58,736 nt of DNA from MGBC131033 sp910585655 (lineage in GTDB: Bacteria > Bacillota > Clostridia > Lachnospirales > Lachnospiraceae): positions 1 through 58,736 of the forward strand of contig CATBCG010000056.1 in the NCBI GenBank assembly GCA_949502025.1, read 5' to 3'. This document shows, one piece after another, positions 7,836-16,350 of this stretch; position 1 is the first letter of the stretch, and each line of letters opens with the position of its first letter. The position numbers were made by a program, and so were the translations under genes. Under the pieces are notes generated by a model. The model was not told the DNA's origin, ran no database searches, and saw only the letters and a list, made by a program, of their open reading frames with translations.

Positions 7836-8468
7836 ATGAATATAGCAAACAGAATACAACATCTACGGAAATCCAAAGGAATATCTCAAGAAGAACTCGC
7901 AGATAAAATAGGTGTTTCCAGACAGGCAGTTTCTAAATGGGAAAGCGAACAAAGCATTCCGGATATAGAAAAGATCATTCTTTTAAGCGATTATTTTGAA
8001 ACTACAACAGATTTTCTCCTGAAAGGAATAGAGCCTGCACAGGGGCTTGAAAAGAAATACAGTGCAATGGTGTTTGCTATCGTTGCGACGATTCTAAATG
8101 CAATCGGATTGGTTTCTTCTATCGTCATTTGGATTGAGTGGCAAAGGATTTTCGCTGTTGGCACAGGTTTCGTTATTATGCTATTAGGAACAGGACTATT
8201 CCTAATAGGGCAGTTTCTTGACACAAAAGATAAAACAAAAGCAAAACGTCTTTTCCTATTACCCAATGTATGGATTTTGTTGTTTATTCCACTGTCTTGT
8301 TGTTTTAATATTCTTGGTGGATTTTTGGGCGGCGGATTTGGGGGGCGGATTGCGCCAATCCCTATGTTAGATAATTTTACAACATTCAAACTCTGTTGGA
8401 TAGTATATATTGGTATCTGTATTATCCTTGATATCTTTATAGCAAAGAAAAAAGTAAATGAGAACTAG
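7836..8468 (+). CDS. XRE-family regulator with membrane segments
   Basis: The 210-residue product has an N-terminal Cro/C1 helix-turn-helix (residues ~4-60: RIQHLRKSKGISQEELADKI followed by GVSRQAVSKWE), then three to four hydrophobic segments (about 75-97, 103-122, 138-165 and 180-200). It is thus a DNA-binding protein tethered to the membrane, a layout seen in many Firmicutes small regulators whose ligand is unknown. ATG 7836 is placed eight bases after AAGGAGG; a TTG six bases upstream is too close to that site. It is transcribed alone, divergent from the ribosomal operon. The target is unknown. Confidence 0.85.
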   Translation: MNIANRIQHLRKSKGISQEELADKIGVSRQAVSKWESEQSIPDIEKIILLSDYFETTTDFLLKGIEPAQGLEKKYSAMVFAIVATILNAIGLVSSIVIWIEWQRIFAVGTGFVIMLLGTGLFLIGQFLDTKDKTKAKRLFLLPNVWILLFIPLSCCFNILGGFLGGGFGGRIAPIPMLDNFTTFKLCWIVYIGICIILDIFIAKKKVNEN

Positions 8469-8505
8469 TAACAGCAGGAGGCGCCGCCATACGGCGGCAC
8501 GCCGG

Positions 8506-8540
8506 GCAGGAAATCAGCTATAAGATTTCCTGCTCTTCAA
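8506..8540 (+). terminator. Hairpin after the XRE gene
   Basis: GCAGGAAATC (8506-8515) pairs with GATTTCCTGC (8524-8533), followed by CTCTTCAAT. A second GC-rich hairpin (GCCGCCATACGGCGGC) lies at 8483-8498. The U-run is poor, so termination may be inefficient. Confidence 0.5.
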
Positions 8541-8568
8541 TAAAGTCCCCCAGGATTCGGAAATGTAA

Positions 8569-9063
8569 TTACGGATGATAAATCTGATCAATTCGCTCTG
8601 CTGCCTTCCGGAAGCGATACGAAGAAAGCTCCCCCTTTGCCTGCTCCCGACATTCCTCCCACTCTTTTAGGCTTTTTTGCCGATACTCGAAACGGTTCCC
8701 CTGCTGTGCCTGCGACTCCAACACATAGCACCAAAGCGCTGCTTCGTAATACTCTGCCAACGCGTCAAATTCTCCCCGATCTAACATCGTTTCTATTCCC
8801 AAAGCCTGCTGCCTTTTTATCTCACGCCAAAGCGTACTGTAATTTTTTTCCCGAAGGCTGTATTCAAAAGAAGAAAGTTCTCTTTGATACTGATAGCCTC
8901 CGATCTCATGAAAAAGCACTTCTAAATTTCTGACAAATATGGCAAACAATATCAATGCCGCTACCATCAGCAACCCTTTTACCTTTATCCCTTTTATTCT
9001 TATTTTCTTAGCTTGCTCTTTCATTCCTTTTGTTCCCTTCTCTCCTGATTCCCACCAATCCAT
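8569..9063 (-). CDS. Small membrane-anchored protein of the zinc-ribbon cluster
   Basis: Not recognised by family. The 164-residue product has a basic N-terminus, one hydrophobic segment (about residues 30-50, LLMVAALILFAIFVRNLEVL) and a helical, charged C-terminal part rich in E, R and Y. It lacks the zinc ribbon of the two upstream genes but shares the plan of one membrane segment followed by an extracellular helical domain. The start is uncertain: ATG 9063 would couple it to the preceding stop at 9069, while ATG 9024 has a GAAGGG site and would give 151 residues. Confidence 0.6.
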   Translation of the reverse strand: MDWWESGEKGTKGMKEQAKKIRIKGIKVKGLLMVAALILFAIFVRNLEVLFHEIGGYQYQRELSSFEYSLREKNYSTLWREIKRQQALGIETMLDRGEFDALAEYYEAALWCYVLESQAQQGNRFEYRQKSLKEWEECREQAKGELSSYRFRKAAERIDQIYHP

Positions 9064-9068
9064 GTCTT

Positions 9069-9812
9069 TTATTCTTCTATTTTGCTTTGTATCAAAGCGG
9101 ACAGCTCTACGCTCTTCATCGTCCTCATCCGTTCCAGTTCCTCCTCCGAGCAACCGCATATCGCCGCCAGCAATATCTCTGCCTCTTTTTTGATATCCGT
9201 TAGTGTTTCTTCATGACTTTCCTCGCTAAACTGCGTTATGTACCAGTAATAATCTCCGTCCGTCACCTCATAAAGCCGCTGCAGCGTATCTCCAAAAGAA
9301 CGCAGATCCAATGCTTCCTTTCCGACTACTCCTTTCCGGTAAGCGGCTATCACTCCCAAATCCTCTATCAGTTTTCCATACGTTTCGCCCGCATCCGCTA
9401 CTGCTGCAAATTCCCTCAAGCGTTTGCTGTGATAGCAATTTTCTCCTACATAGCAAAAACCTAATGCAACATACTCCCCTTCCTCTTCCAACTCACTTAG
9501 TTTTCTATAATAGGAAGCTTCTCGAAATTGTACCTGAAGCTTCTCTACCCAATCTTCCACCCGATAGACATTTTCTAGCAACGTCAATACCAGTATATTT
9601 ACTGCCGCCAATACCCCAATCAACACCAGCCACGGCATATAGCTTCTTACCCTTCCGGTTTCTTCTAATGCTTCTGTTTTTACCTGATGAAACTGACCGG
9701 AAAAATGGCGCATTTCTTCTGTATGCTTTTTCGCCGCCTCATTTTCCATTCCACAAAACGGGCAGATCTCATCCTCTAACGATAATTGATTGCCGCAATG
9801 CTTACAAACCAT
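9069..9812 (-). CDS. Zinc-ribbon membrane protein
   Basis: The 247-residue product starts with a zinc ribbon (CKHC at residues 3-6, CPFC at 17-20), followed by a cytoplasmic linker, one membrane segment at about residues 60-80 and an outside helical domain of about 165 residues. The function is unknown. It lies five bases after a similar gene (9818-10603) and is probably cotranscribed with it and with the methyltransferase upstream. The zinc-ribbon plus membrane-segment plan recurs in Firmicutes envelope proteins of unknown role. Confidence 0.75.
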   Translation of the reverse strand: MVCKHCGNQLSLEDEICPFCGMENEAAKKHTEEMRHFSGQFHQVKTEALEETGRVRSYMPWLVLIGVLAAVNILVLTLLENVYRVEDWVEKLQVQFREASYYRKLSELEEEGEYVALGFCYVGENCYHSKRLREFAAVADAGETYGKLIEDLGVIAAYRKGVVGKEALDLRSFGDTLQRLYEVTDGDYYWYITQFSEESHEETLTDIKKEAEILLAAICGCSEEELERMRTMKSVELSALIQSKIEE

Positions 9813-9817
9813 GATCG

Positions 9818-10603
9818 CTACCTTCTCTCTTCCAACAATTCCTCTGCAAACTCCCGAAGTCTGGAATAATTCAAAAATCCATTTTCCTCCAGCTCGCTAG
9901 CCTTTTGCTCCCATTCCGCTTCTGTCAGGCTAATATACTCTGACAGAAACGCTTTTGCCTTCTGAATAGACACGCCAAGTCTGCTTTTTTCCTCTTCGTC
10001 TGCCGCCTGTTCCAGGCGTTCCTCCGTCTGGTATATCCCCAGTTCAAACGCATCAATGATAGCCTGTTCCATCTCATAGTGATAGACTTCCGGTTCCTTC
10101 TGATAATTCTCTGACGCACGCTCCATCCGCTCACATATCTGCATAGCCTCTAAAAGCGCTGCATGTTCCCAGCTTTGTACCTGATGCAGTTCAATCCCTT
10201 CTCCATCCTCCGCTGTCCGCAGATATTCTAACACTCCTGCCAAATCGCCCGCTTCATATCGTTTATCCATTTCTTCAAAATGAATGTCCTGCCAGTTCAA
10301 ACGCTGCTGTAATTCCATCTCATAACGCCGTTCCCGCCAGTGTTCTAACTTCCAGCCGATCACATTCCAGGCAGTAATCACAATAACGATTCCAAGCATG
10401 GCTATCGCCATAAAACATAAGGATTTTCCTGCTGTCTTTTTCATGGTCTCTGCCGGCATCTTTCCGCTTTTTTGCAGATCACCTTTCATATGGTAAAGCC
10501 GTCTCATAAAACGCCGCTCGGCTCCCTCCGCGTTCATCGCTCCGCAATACGGACAGACGGCATCTGTCTTTTTCAATTCCGCTCCACAATTCTGACAGCG
10601 CAT
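9818..10603 (-). CDS. Zinc-ribbon membrane protein, paralogue of the next gene
   Basis: The 261-residue product has CQNC at residues 3-6 and CPYC at 17-20, the same ribbon spacing as the gene downstream, then one membrane segment at about residues 63-83 and a long charged helical C-terminal domain. ATG 10603 is chosen because AGGAGGCGGTAAA precedes it directly; the frame is open 16 codons further but lacks a binding site there. Tandem duplication with the 9069-9812 gene is likely from shared layout. Function unknown. Confidence 0.78.
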   Translation of the reverse strand: MRCQNCGAELKKTDAVCPYCGAMNAEGAERRFMRRLYHMKGDLQKSGKMPAETMKKTAGKSLCFMAIAMLGIVIVITAWNVIGWKLEHWRERRYEMELQQRLNWQDIHFEEMDKRYEAGDLAGVLEYLRTAEDGEGIELHQVQSWEHAALLEAMQICERMERASENYQKEPEVYHYEMEQAIIDAFELGIYQTEERLEQAADEEEKSRLGVSIQKAKAFLSEYISLTEAEWEQKASELEENGFLNYSRLREFAEELLEERR

Positions 10604-10620
10604 TTTACCGCCTCCTATCT

Positions 10621-11481
10621 CTAGCGTTCCCACCGTCCTGATGCCCCGCATGGCAGCACCAGGCCGCTTTCCGTTACCGGAAGTCCTATCTCCTCTGCCG
10701 TTACCGTTCCTTTCAAACGTCTTTCTACCAACGTCGAAAGCATATAGGAAAGTACGGCTGGCTGAAGCCCGGTCGTATAGCTGTTGATCAGGAAAAACAA
10801 CGGCTCCTCTGTCAATAACTGGCTACAAAGCTCTACAAACGAATAAATCGAATCCTCTATTTTCCAGATTTCTCCTTTTGGTCCTCTGCCATAAGACGGC
10901 GGATCCATGATAATCGCATCATAATGATTCCCACGACGAATTTCCCGTTCCACAAACTTGACGCAATCGTCTACCAAATACCGAATCGGCGCCTGCTCTA
11001 ATCCGGAACTTCTGGCATTTTCCTTTGCCCATGTCACCATCCCCTTTGAGGCATCCACATGTGTCACCGCTGCTCCGGCCTTCGCCGCTGCCAGTGTCGC
11101 GCCCCCGGTATAGGCAAAAAGATTGAGTACCTTGACCGGACGTCCCGCCTGGCGGATTTTCTCCGAAAACCAATCCCAGTTGACCGCCTGCTCCGGAAAC
11201 AATCCAGTATGCTTAAAGCTAAACGGCTTGAGACAAAATACCAGCTCTCCATATCGAATCTGCCACTGTTCCGGCAACTGAAAAAACTCCCATTCCCCAC
11301 CACCCCGGCTGCTCCGGTGATAATGACCGTTTGGATGCTTCCACTCTCTGCGAACTCGTTCGGTCTTCCAAATGACTTGCGGATCGGGACGAACCAGACA
11401 ATACGTTCCCCAACGCTCCAGCTTCTCCCCGTCCGAACAGTCTAACACTTCATAATCGTTCCATTTATCTGCAATCCACAT
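10621..11481 (-). CDS. Class I SAM-dependent methyltransferase (RlmI-like)
   Basis: The 286-residue product contains motif I VLNLFAYTGGATLAAAKAGA (about residues 119-138), acidic motif VDASKGM, and the catalytic IMDPPSYGRG stretch, as in cytosine-C5 rRNA methyltransferases and related proteins. It lacks an N-terminal PUA domain, matching the short Firmicutes family rather than E. coli RlmI. The substrate is therefore inferred as RNA but not proven. It starts the cluster that continues into the zinc-ribbon genes, with a 17-nt gap. Confidence 0.85.
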   Translation of the reverse strand: MWIADKWNDYEVLDCSDGEKLERWGTYCLVRPDPQVIWKTERVRREWKHPNGHYHRSSRGGGEWEFFQLPEQWQIRYGELVFCLKPFSFKHTGLFPEQAVNWDWFSEKIRQAGRPVKVLNLFAYTGGATLAAAKAGAAVTHVDASKGMVTWAKENARSSGLEQAPIRYLVDDCVKFVEREIRRGNHYDAIIMDPPSYGRGPKGEIWKIEDSIYSFVELCSQLLTEEPLFFLINSYTTGLQPAVLSYMLSTLVERRLKGTVTAEEIGLPVTESGLVLPCGASGRWER

Positions 11482-11557
11482 GTAGTTGTTTTCCTTTCCT
11501 TATCCGTTTCCTCTGGTTTTCTATAGTGTATCACATTTGAATCCAGATAGCCAGAAA

Positions 11558-11621
11558 AAAACATCCCCCGCCTATAGAGGTGTGGGCTTCCTTTCACAAA
11601 AGAGCGAACCGTCGGTTCTCG
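11558..11621 (-). terminator. Hairpin and U-run downstream of the Uma2 gene
   Basis: On the minus strand, GCCCACACCT pairs imperfectly with AGGCGGGGG and is followed by ATGTTTTTTT (T-run at 11558-11564). A second hairpin GAACCGACGGTTC lies just before it. This fits a terminator for the Uma2 gene. The same sequence also resembles the hairpin-bearing right end of IS200/IS605-type elements; no transposase is present. Confidence 0.55.
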
Positions 11622-12137
11622 TTAGAATCCATCTATCCCATCAAATAATTGTTCGAAACTGATCTTGGTATTTGGGAACAAATAGAGCTTTAGTTTTTCC
11701 TTATTTGCCTCTGTTATCGTTGCCATTTGCTTATATTCCGCTTCGTCCATAGAAGTCTCATCCGGGCATAACACATAAATTTCTACCTGTTTTTTTCTCC
11801 AGTCTACCAGCCAGTATTCTGCAACTTCTACTTTTTTATATAATTCCTTTTTTTCCTTACGATCGTAGTCTTCGGTTGCGTCTGATAACACTTCCATAAT
11901 AAACCGGGGAACGCCCAGAAAATTTGTAGAACGTCTGTTCTTTATATCGCAATTTATGGATACATCCGGAATGACTGGTTTGTTTTCATTCTCCTGCCAT
12001 TTATACTTTACACTGTCGCCAAAGACACGGCATAAGGAACTTTTTAGCTGGCTTCCAACCGTCGTTACAAAATTATTGATCACCATAGAATGTTCGATAT
12101 AGGTATTTGCCATGTCTTTTATTTGTATTCCATCCAT
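11622..12137 (-). CDS. Uma2-family (DUF820) protein, short form
   Basis: Uma2 proteins have a PD-(D/E)XK nuclease-like fold and are abundant in cyanobacteria and Firmicutes; their role is unsettled. This 171-residue copy shows PVIPDVSINCD, GVPRFIMEVLSDATEDYDRK and AEYWLVDW, the catalytic-like core, but lacks the usual first 25 residues with the ALPEG motif. ATG 12137 follows GGGAGGTTGGTCTGG; the frame extends 17 codons further without a start signal. It has two other family members in this window (46648-47190, 55045-55602). Confidence 0.82.
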   Translation of the reverse strand: MDGIQIKDMANTYIEHSMVINNFVTTVGSQLKSSLCRVFGDSVKYKWQENENKPVIPDVSINCDIKNRRSTNFLGVPRFIMEVLSDATEDYDRKEKKELYKKVEVAEYWLVDWRKKQVEIYVLCPDETSMDEAEYKQMATITEANKEKLKLYLFPNTKISFEQLFDGIDGF

Positions 12138-12189
12138 CCAGACCAACCTCCCTTGCTTTTCTCTTTCTCTATTCCTTCGGCAAGTCAAA

Positions 12190-13545
12190 TTACTCTCCTA
12201 TCTCCGCCCGTGTCAAATCCTTTACCCATTTATATTTCCGGAACCGAATCATCACCCATGGGATTTTCCCGACCTCATCCAGACAGGTACAGGCATAGAC
12301 GGCAAGCGGTGACCAATGAAAGACAAAGGCTCCCGCCAAAGCCAGTGGTATCGCGATCAGCCACATACAGACAATCAGACTGTACATATCAAACAGCGTA
12401 TCCCCGCCGCCATCCAAGACCCCATTGATCGTTACGGTATTCACACAACGCCCGATCATATAGACCGCCATAATGATCATCATCCCAATCAAATAGTTCC
12501 TCGCCTGATCCGTCAACGTCACCATCTGAAGCACCACAGGCGTCGCAGCAAGAACAAGAGCCGTAGAAAGAAAACCGATGAAATAGGAAAGATTCTTTAA
12601 CCGGATTCCATACGCCTTTCCATCCTCCAAGCGTCCCGCTCCCAACTCGTTCCCGACCATAATCCCTGCCGCGCTGCCAATCCCGTTGCACATACAGCAA
12701 ATCAAATCACGGACTACTGCAGAAATCGAATTGGCTGCGGCGGCGTCCATCCCCATATGCCCCATGATGGCTGTATAGGAAGTAAAGCCAATCCCCCAGC
12801 AGAGGGAGCCTCCAAGAAGCGGCAGACATTGCTTTGCAAAATCTGCTTTTAACTGCCGTGGCAGCTTTAAGAACCGCTTCATCACCGGACGCAGAAAAGA
12901 AGTGCGGGACGAAAGCAGCAGACAAAGTGCCAATTCTATGATACGGGATATCGTCGTAGCCAGCGCAGCTCCTCTAGCCTGCATCCCCGGCACTCCCAAA
13001 ATCCCAAAAATCAAAATCCCATTTAAAACAATATTTAATAACACTGCGACAGAACTGATGATTGCTCCCGGCTTTACATGATCCGTCACCTTCATTGTCG
13101 TCAGATAACACTGCGACACACCGGTAAACAGATAAGACCAGCCTGCAATCCGCAGATAAGCGCTCCCAATCGCAGCCAGAGAAGCATCGTTTGTAAAAAT
13201 ACGCATCAGTTGTTCCGGAAACAATTCACATGCCAAAAAGAACAAAACAGATATCGCCCCGCAATATCGAAGCATCATATTAAAAATATCCTCTAACGTA
13301 TGCTTATCTCTCTTACCCCAATACTGCGCCCCCAGAATGGCTCCCGCTCCTGTTACCGCCCCCAGAAACATATTCTGGACAAACTGTATCTGCGTCGCCA
13401 AAGAAACCGCGGTCATCTCGTCCTGCGCCACTTTCCCTAGCATCAGAGCGTCCGCTGCCGCTACAGATGCAAGCATCAAACTCTGCAAAGCGATCGGGAA
13501 CGCAAGCCGGATTAGATCTTTGTTAAATTTCTGTTTGTCTATCAT
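12190..13545 (-). CDS. MATE-family multidrug/cation efflux transporter
   Basis: The 451-residue product has about twelve hydrophobic segments and the two-bundle MATE plan, with ALMLGKVAQDEMTAVSLATQ in the first half and GMDAAAANSISAVVRDL in the second. MATE carriers export cationic compounds using Na+ or H+ gradients across the cell membrane. AGGGGGAAAGAA precedes ATG 13545. A perfect consensus promoter lies upstream. The Uma2 gene follows after 52 nt and may be cotranscribed. Confidence 0.9.
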   Translation of the reverse strand: MIDKQKFNKDLIRLAFPIALQSLMLASVAAADALMLGKVAQDEMTAVSLATQIQFVQNMFLGAVTGAGAILGAQYWGKRDKHTLEDIFNMMLRYCGAISVLFFLACELFPEQLMRIFTNDASLAAIGSAYLRIAGWSYLFTGVSQCYLTTMKVTDHVKPGAIISSVAVLLNIVLNGILIFGILGVPGMQARGAALATTISRIIELALCLLLSSRTSFLRPVMKRFLKLPRQLKADFAKQCLPLLGGSLCWGIGFTSYTAIMGHMGMDAAAANSISAVVRDLICCMCNGIGSAAGIMVGNELGAGRLEDGKAYGIRLKNLSYFIGFLSTALVLAATPVVLQMVTLTDQARNYLIGMMIIMAVYMIGRCVNTVTINGVLDGGGDTLFDMYSLIVCMWLIAIPLALAGAFVFHWSPLAVYACTCLDEVGKIPWVMIRFRKYKWVKDLTRAEIGE

Positions 13546-13595
13546 TTCTTTCCCCCTGGTATTTTCCCCTTTTTATATAGCCCGTGCATGATTTG

Positions 13596-13624
13596 ATTAT
13601 ATATAATTCCTTGTTGTTTGTCAA
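13596..13624 (-). promoter_or_regulatory. Consensus sigma-A promoter of the MATE gene
   Basis: TTGACA (13619-13624) and TATAAT (13596-13601), both perfect, are separated by 17 bp and directed toward the MATE gene. Its strength suggests that expression, if controlled, is controlled by a repressor. Confidence 0.85.
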
Positions 13625-13664
13625 AGCTATTGGAACTGCGACCACATCCTTTCCATTAAATCGT

Positions 13665-14078
13665 TTATCCAAGCATCCCATGCTTTTTGTTTGCAGAACG
13701 CATTTGAGACATTGGTGCTACATCTATATCTCCGAGAAAAGATAATTCGTCCATAGCTTGATAAAATCCATGAATTGTTACCTCAAAAGCCCTAGCAGAA
13801 TAGTCCGTTGTATGAAAGAAGGAAGAAAGCAATTCCTTAATTTGACCGAATGACACTCCATCAAATTTTTTTGCTAATATACATGCCTCATCTGCATGTC
13901 GTTTAAAAATATCCGACCTATTCTGTAACAACGCAATTAAGTAACAGAGCCCCAGTTCTGCAGGAAGTGTGTTATTCTCGATTGCATCCACAATTACAAT
14001 CCATTGATGAAACGGTCTGCGCATTTCAGCTTTGTATAATACCGAATAGGGATAATTTTCTGCTAATGATCGAGTCAT
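13665..14078 (-). CDS. Hypothetical protein of a decayed modification locus
   Basis: The 137-residue product is not assigned to a family with confidence. It is helical and charged and ends in MSQMRSANKKHGMLG, which looks like a truncated tail. Its ATG overlaps the stop of the 39-codon gene upstream (ATGA), so the two are coupled. The context is remnants of a C5-cytosine methyltransferase, which suggests an accessory or restriction-associated protein. A truncated C-terminus by frameshift is possible. Confidence 0.55.
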   Translation of the reverse strand: MTRSLAENYPYSVLYKAEMRRPFHQWIVIVDAIENNTLPAELGLCYLIALLQNRSDIFKRHADEACILAKKFDGVSFGQIKELLSSFFHTTDYSARAFEVTIHGFYQAMDELSFLGDIDVAPMSQMRSANKKHGMLG

Positions 14079-14194
14079 AAATACGCCGCCTCACTCTGAA
14101 ATCCCTGATAATATACGATAGTTCCATCGTCTTGATGCAGTTCATATCTATCTTCATAAACATCCAAATGTTTTTCATTCCTATCGTTTGTCAT
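14075..14194 (-). CDS. Small 39-residue protein, coupled to the next gene
   Basis: This short frame reads MTNDRNEKHLDVYEDRYELH and continues for 39 residues. AGAGGGGATTTATT precedes ATG 14194, and its TGA overlaps the next ATG (ATGA). The product is acidic and tyrosine-rich, with no recognised domain. Tight coupling and the binding site are the evidence for expression. It belongs to the same decayed modification island. Confidence 0.55.
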   Translation of the reverse strand: MTNDRNEKHLDVYEDRYELHQDDGTIVYYQGFQSEAAYL

Positions 14195-14207
14195 AATAAA
14201 TCCCCTC

Positions 14208-14639
14208 TTATCTAAGTTTTTTTCTTAGCTGAATGCTTAGCGGAGTCATGGTAGGAAATACATATGGGATAAGCCAACAATCTGCATCAATCTGTGGATT
14301 CGTTGCGTGATTCCTGATTTCATAGCCCAAGATTCGCAAATATTCTGCTGCATCCATTACATCAGAGTCGGAAATATTCCATTCATTCGCAAGTGTATGT
14401 GTTGCCTTTATTTCCGGAATTTCTCTATTGTGCATTACCCCACGTAAAACCTCAGCGTACTTAACATTATCAGAAACGAATGCCTTCACAAATAGCTTTG
14501 GAGGGTATTGATAGTATCCATTAAGCTGAACTAAATCAGCCTTGATCGCATTTACAATTAATTCCTGTTCAAATGCCTTCCAGGCAACCGTCAATCCAGG
14601 AAAAGCATCCGGTCCATGTGTCGGACGTGGAAATTTAAA
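14208..14639 (-). pseudogene. C-terminal remnant of the C5-cytosine methyltransferase locus
   Basis: The frame begins without a start codon at about 14639 and reads FKFPRPTHGPDAFPGLTVAW, similar to the FP-PTHG segment found in C5-cytosine methyltransferases after motif VIII. It continues to a winged-helix-like 128-residue tail (ISDSDVMDAAEYLRILGYEI) ending at 14208. It lies in a different frame from the motif-I fragment immediately upstream. Internal deletion plus frameshift is the simplest reading. A TTG at 14594 could start a shorter product. Confidence 0.6.
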
Positions 14640-14955
14640 AACGCATTCCTTTCTCAGTATTCAATTCAAGTGTATCACAGAATTTCCGCTCAATTTCAAC
14701 CGAACAAACAATATCGAAACCAGCATCCGAAAACCCTATATCCAAACCACCTGCTCCAGAAAACAAACTTAAAGTTTTGATTGCAGGGATGTGATTATCC
14801 TCTAACCATTTTTTTAACGCTGCCCCAAACTTGTCTGGCCATGCAGGAGAGTTATTTTCACATTCCAAGCTGTCACATATAGCACTAAAGGTTTTATCCT
14901 GATCCATAACAGAAAACACATTCATTTGCTGCATAACGTTATCCTTTACTTTCAC
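14635..14955 (-). pseudogene. N-terminal fragment of a DNA C5-cytosine methyltransferase
   Basis: The 106-residue frame carries motif I of C5-cytosine methyltransferases, TLSLFSGAGGLDIGFSDAGF, with the following acidic CSVEIE that binds the SAM ribose. It stops at 14635 before the catalytic PCQ and ENV motifs (IV and VI), which are absent. The fragment cannot methylate DNA. The downstream frame resumes near motif VIII, so about 150-200 residues have been lost. The original system's specificity is unknown. Confidence 0.75.
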
Positions 14956-15098
14956 TCAAATTGATCACTAACCATTTCAATCACATCAAAAGCCATTCCT
15001 TACCTGTTTCCCAACGCTTCTTTTGCAAAATCCTCTTGTCTCAGGAATGCCTTATGTCAAAAACAACAGCATAATTATAGCATATCACACTTCTCCAT

Positions 15099-16193
15099 TC
15101 AAGACACAACGTCGCTCTCCTCTATCCACGAGGAAAAGCCCCCCTCTCCATCCTCATAAACACCTTCAAAACGACCATCCTGGTACAAGGTCAACTCTGT
15201 ACACCAGCCGCCTGCGCCACTGGCAAGCCAAAACGTCAACGATGGTTCCTCAAACGGTAGAGAAGCTCTGTATCCTTTTGTAGTATCTTGCTTTTCTTCA
15301 GAGGAAATTTTTTCAAAAGAAGCTTCCTTTGGCTCAAATATGACCGGATAGACCTGCCCTACTTCTGTTCCAGGCTTTGGTTCAATCACGCATCCTTCCT
15401 CTCCTGCGCTTAATAAAACCGTCCCGTTCTTTAGCATAAAATTAACCTGTTCCGCAAAACCTCTCATTTTCCAGGTAAGTTGCCGTACCGGCAGAGTAAA
15501 CTCTGTACTCCATTCATTTTCCACTACTTCCCTGCCGCCCTCCAAAGAAAGCATCGTACATGTGTAACTCCCGATTCCCTGGTACATGGTCGGCTGATAT
15601 TGCAGCAGATAGTCCGCCCCCTCACTTTGATAAAGGACAATCGTATTCCAGCCTGTATGCGCTGTTCTGACCTCCGCTCTCCCTGCTCTGTCCAGGTGCC
15701 GAATCACCTTTTCATCACAGGCTAGCTCTATGTCCCGACAAAGCAGCGCATACGCAAGCCACACCAGAGGATGAAACCAATAGATAGACAACAGCAGGGC
15801 GCCGACTAATTTCAGGCAATGATCCCCTCGCCGGATATGTGCCTTTTCATGCAAAATCACATACTGCATATTCTGGCTATCCATTCCAAACGGAATATAA
15901 ATTTTGGGTTTTCTCACCCCCAGAATAAAAGGGGCTCTTATGTACTCGCTTTGAAAAATGTTATCTCGTAAGCGAACCGCTGTCGCAACCAGTCTGTACA
16001 GCCGCCAATAACGAAACCTCAAAAAGGCAAAAAGAAGTATCGCCCCTGTCAGCCAAACGGCTACAATCCCCCATAGCAGGACATTGACCCATTTAGGCGC
16101 CTTCTGCAGCATAACTCTAGCTAACAGCACGACCAGAATCAGCCACCCTGCCGCAATACTTCTGTTTATCAGACATAGTAACAGTTTTGTCAT
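15099..16193 (-). CDS. BlaR1/MecR1-type M56 metallopeptidase, probably degenerate
   Basis: The family senses beta-lactams or envelope stress and cleaves a BlaI repressor. The 364-residue product keeps the zinc site HEKAH (near residue 115) and ELACDEKV. Compared with the usual plan, two stretches appear missing: after GIVAV (residue ~46) about 60-70 residues that normally carry another membrane segment, and after GRAE the region with the last membrane helix. Both junctions stay in frame. Its partner blaI is broken (16190-16335), so a working pathway is unlikely. The C-terminal 200 residues form an extracellular beta-rich domain. Confidence 0.72.
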   Translation of the reverse strand: MTKLLLCLINRSIAAGWLILVVLLARVMLQKAPKWVNVLLWGIVAVWLTGAILLFAFLRFRYWRLYRLVATAVRLRDNIFQSEYIRAPFILGVRKPKIYIPFGMDSQNMQYVILHEKAHIRRGDHCLKLVGALLLSIYWFHPLVWLAYALLCRDIELACDEKVIRHLDRAGRAEVRTAHTGWNTIVLYQSEGADYLLQYQPTMYQGIGSYTCTMLSLEGGREVVENEWSTEFTLPVRQLTWKMRGFAEQVNFMLKNGTVLLSAGEEGCVIEPKPGTEVGQVYPVIFEPKEASFEKISSEEKQDTTKGYRASLPFEEPSLTFWLASGAGGWCTELTLYQDGRFEGVYEDGEGGFSSWIEESDVVS

Positions 16194-16335
16194 GATACCC
16201 CTCCTTCTCGAAAACGGTCGATCATACGCTGTACTTCGTCAAGTTCTTTTTCTGTCAGCTTCTGGTTCTTTGTAAAAGCTGCCATAAAATCAGGCAAAAA
16301 CGGTACTCACTTTCAAAAATTTTTGGTGTTTCCAT
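16190..16335 (-). pseudogene. BlaI/MecI-type repressor with internal deletion
   Basis: The start reads METPKIFESEYRFCLILW, the usual BlaI beginning, with GGAGGGATAACG ahead of ATG 16335. The end reads, in another frame, LPDFMAAFTKNQKLTEKELD to the stop, which is the usual BlaI C-terminus. About 75 residues, including most of the DNA-binding helices, are gone, and the remaining 146 nt are not a multiple of three. The stretch TTTTGCCTGATTTTATGG fits both sides of the junction, pointing to deletion between short repeats. The end overlaps the blaR1-like start (ATGA). Confidence 0.8.
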
Positions 16336-16350
16336 CGTTATCCCTCCTCG

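Noticed and set aside
11558..11621. IS200/IS605 element
   Set aside because: Only a hairpin resembling a right end is present; no TnpA, TnpB or left end. Kept as a terminator.
13665..14955. Functional restriction-modification system
   Set aside because: The methyltransferase lacks its catalytic motifs and is frameshifted; no restriction enzyme gene is seen.
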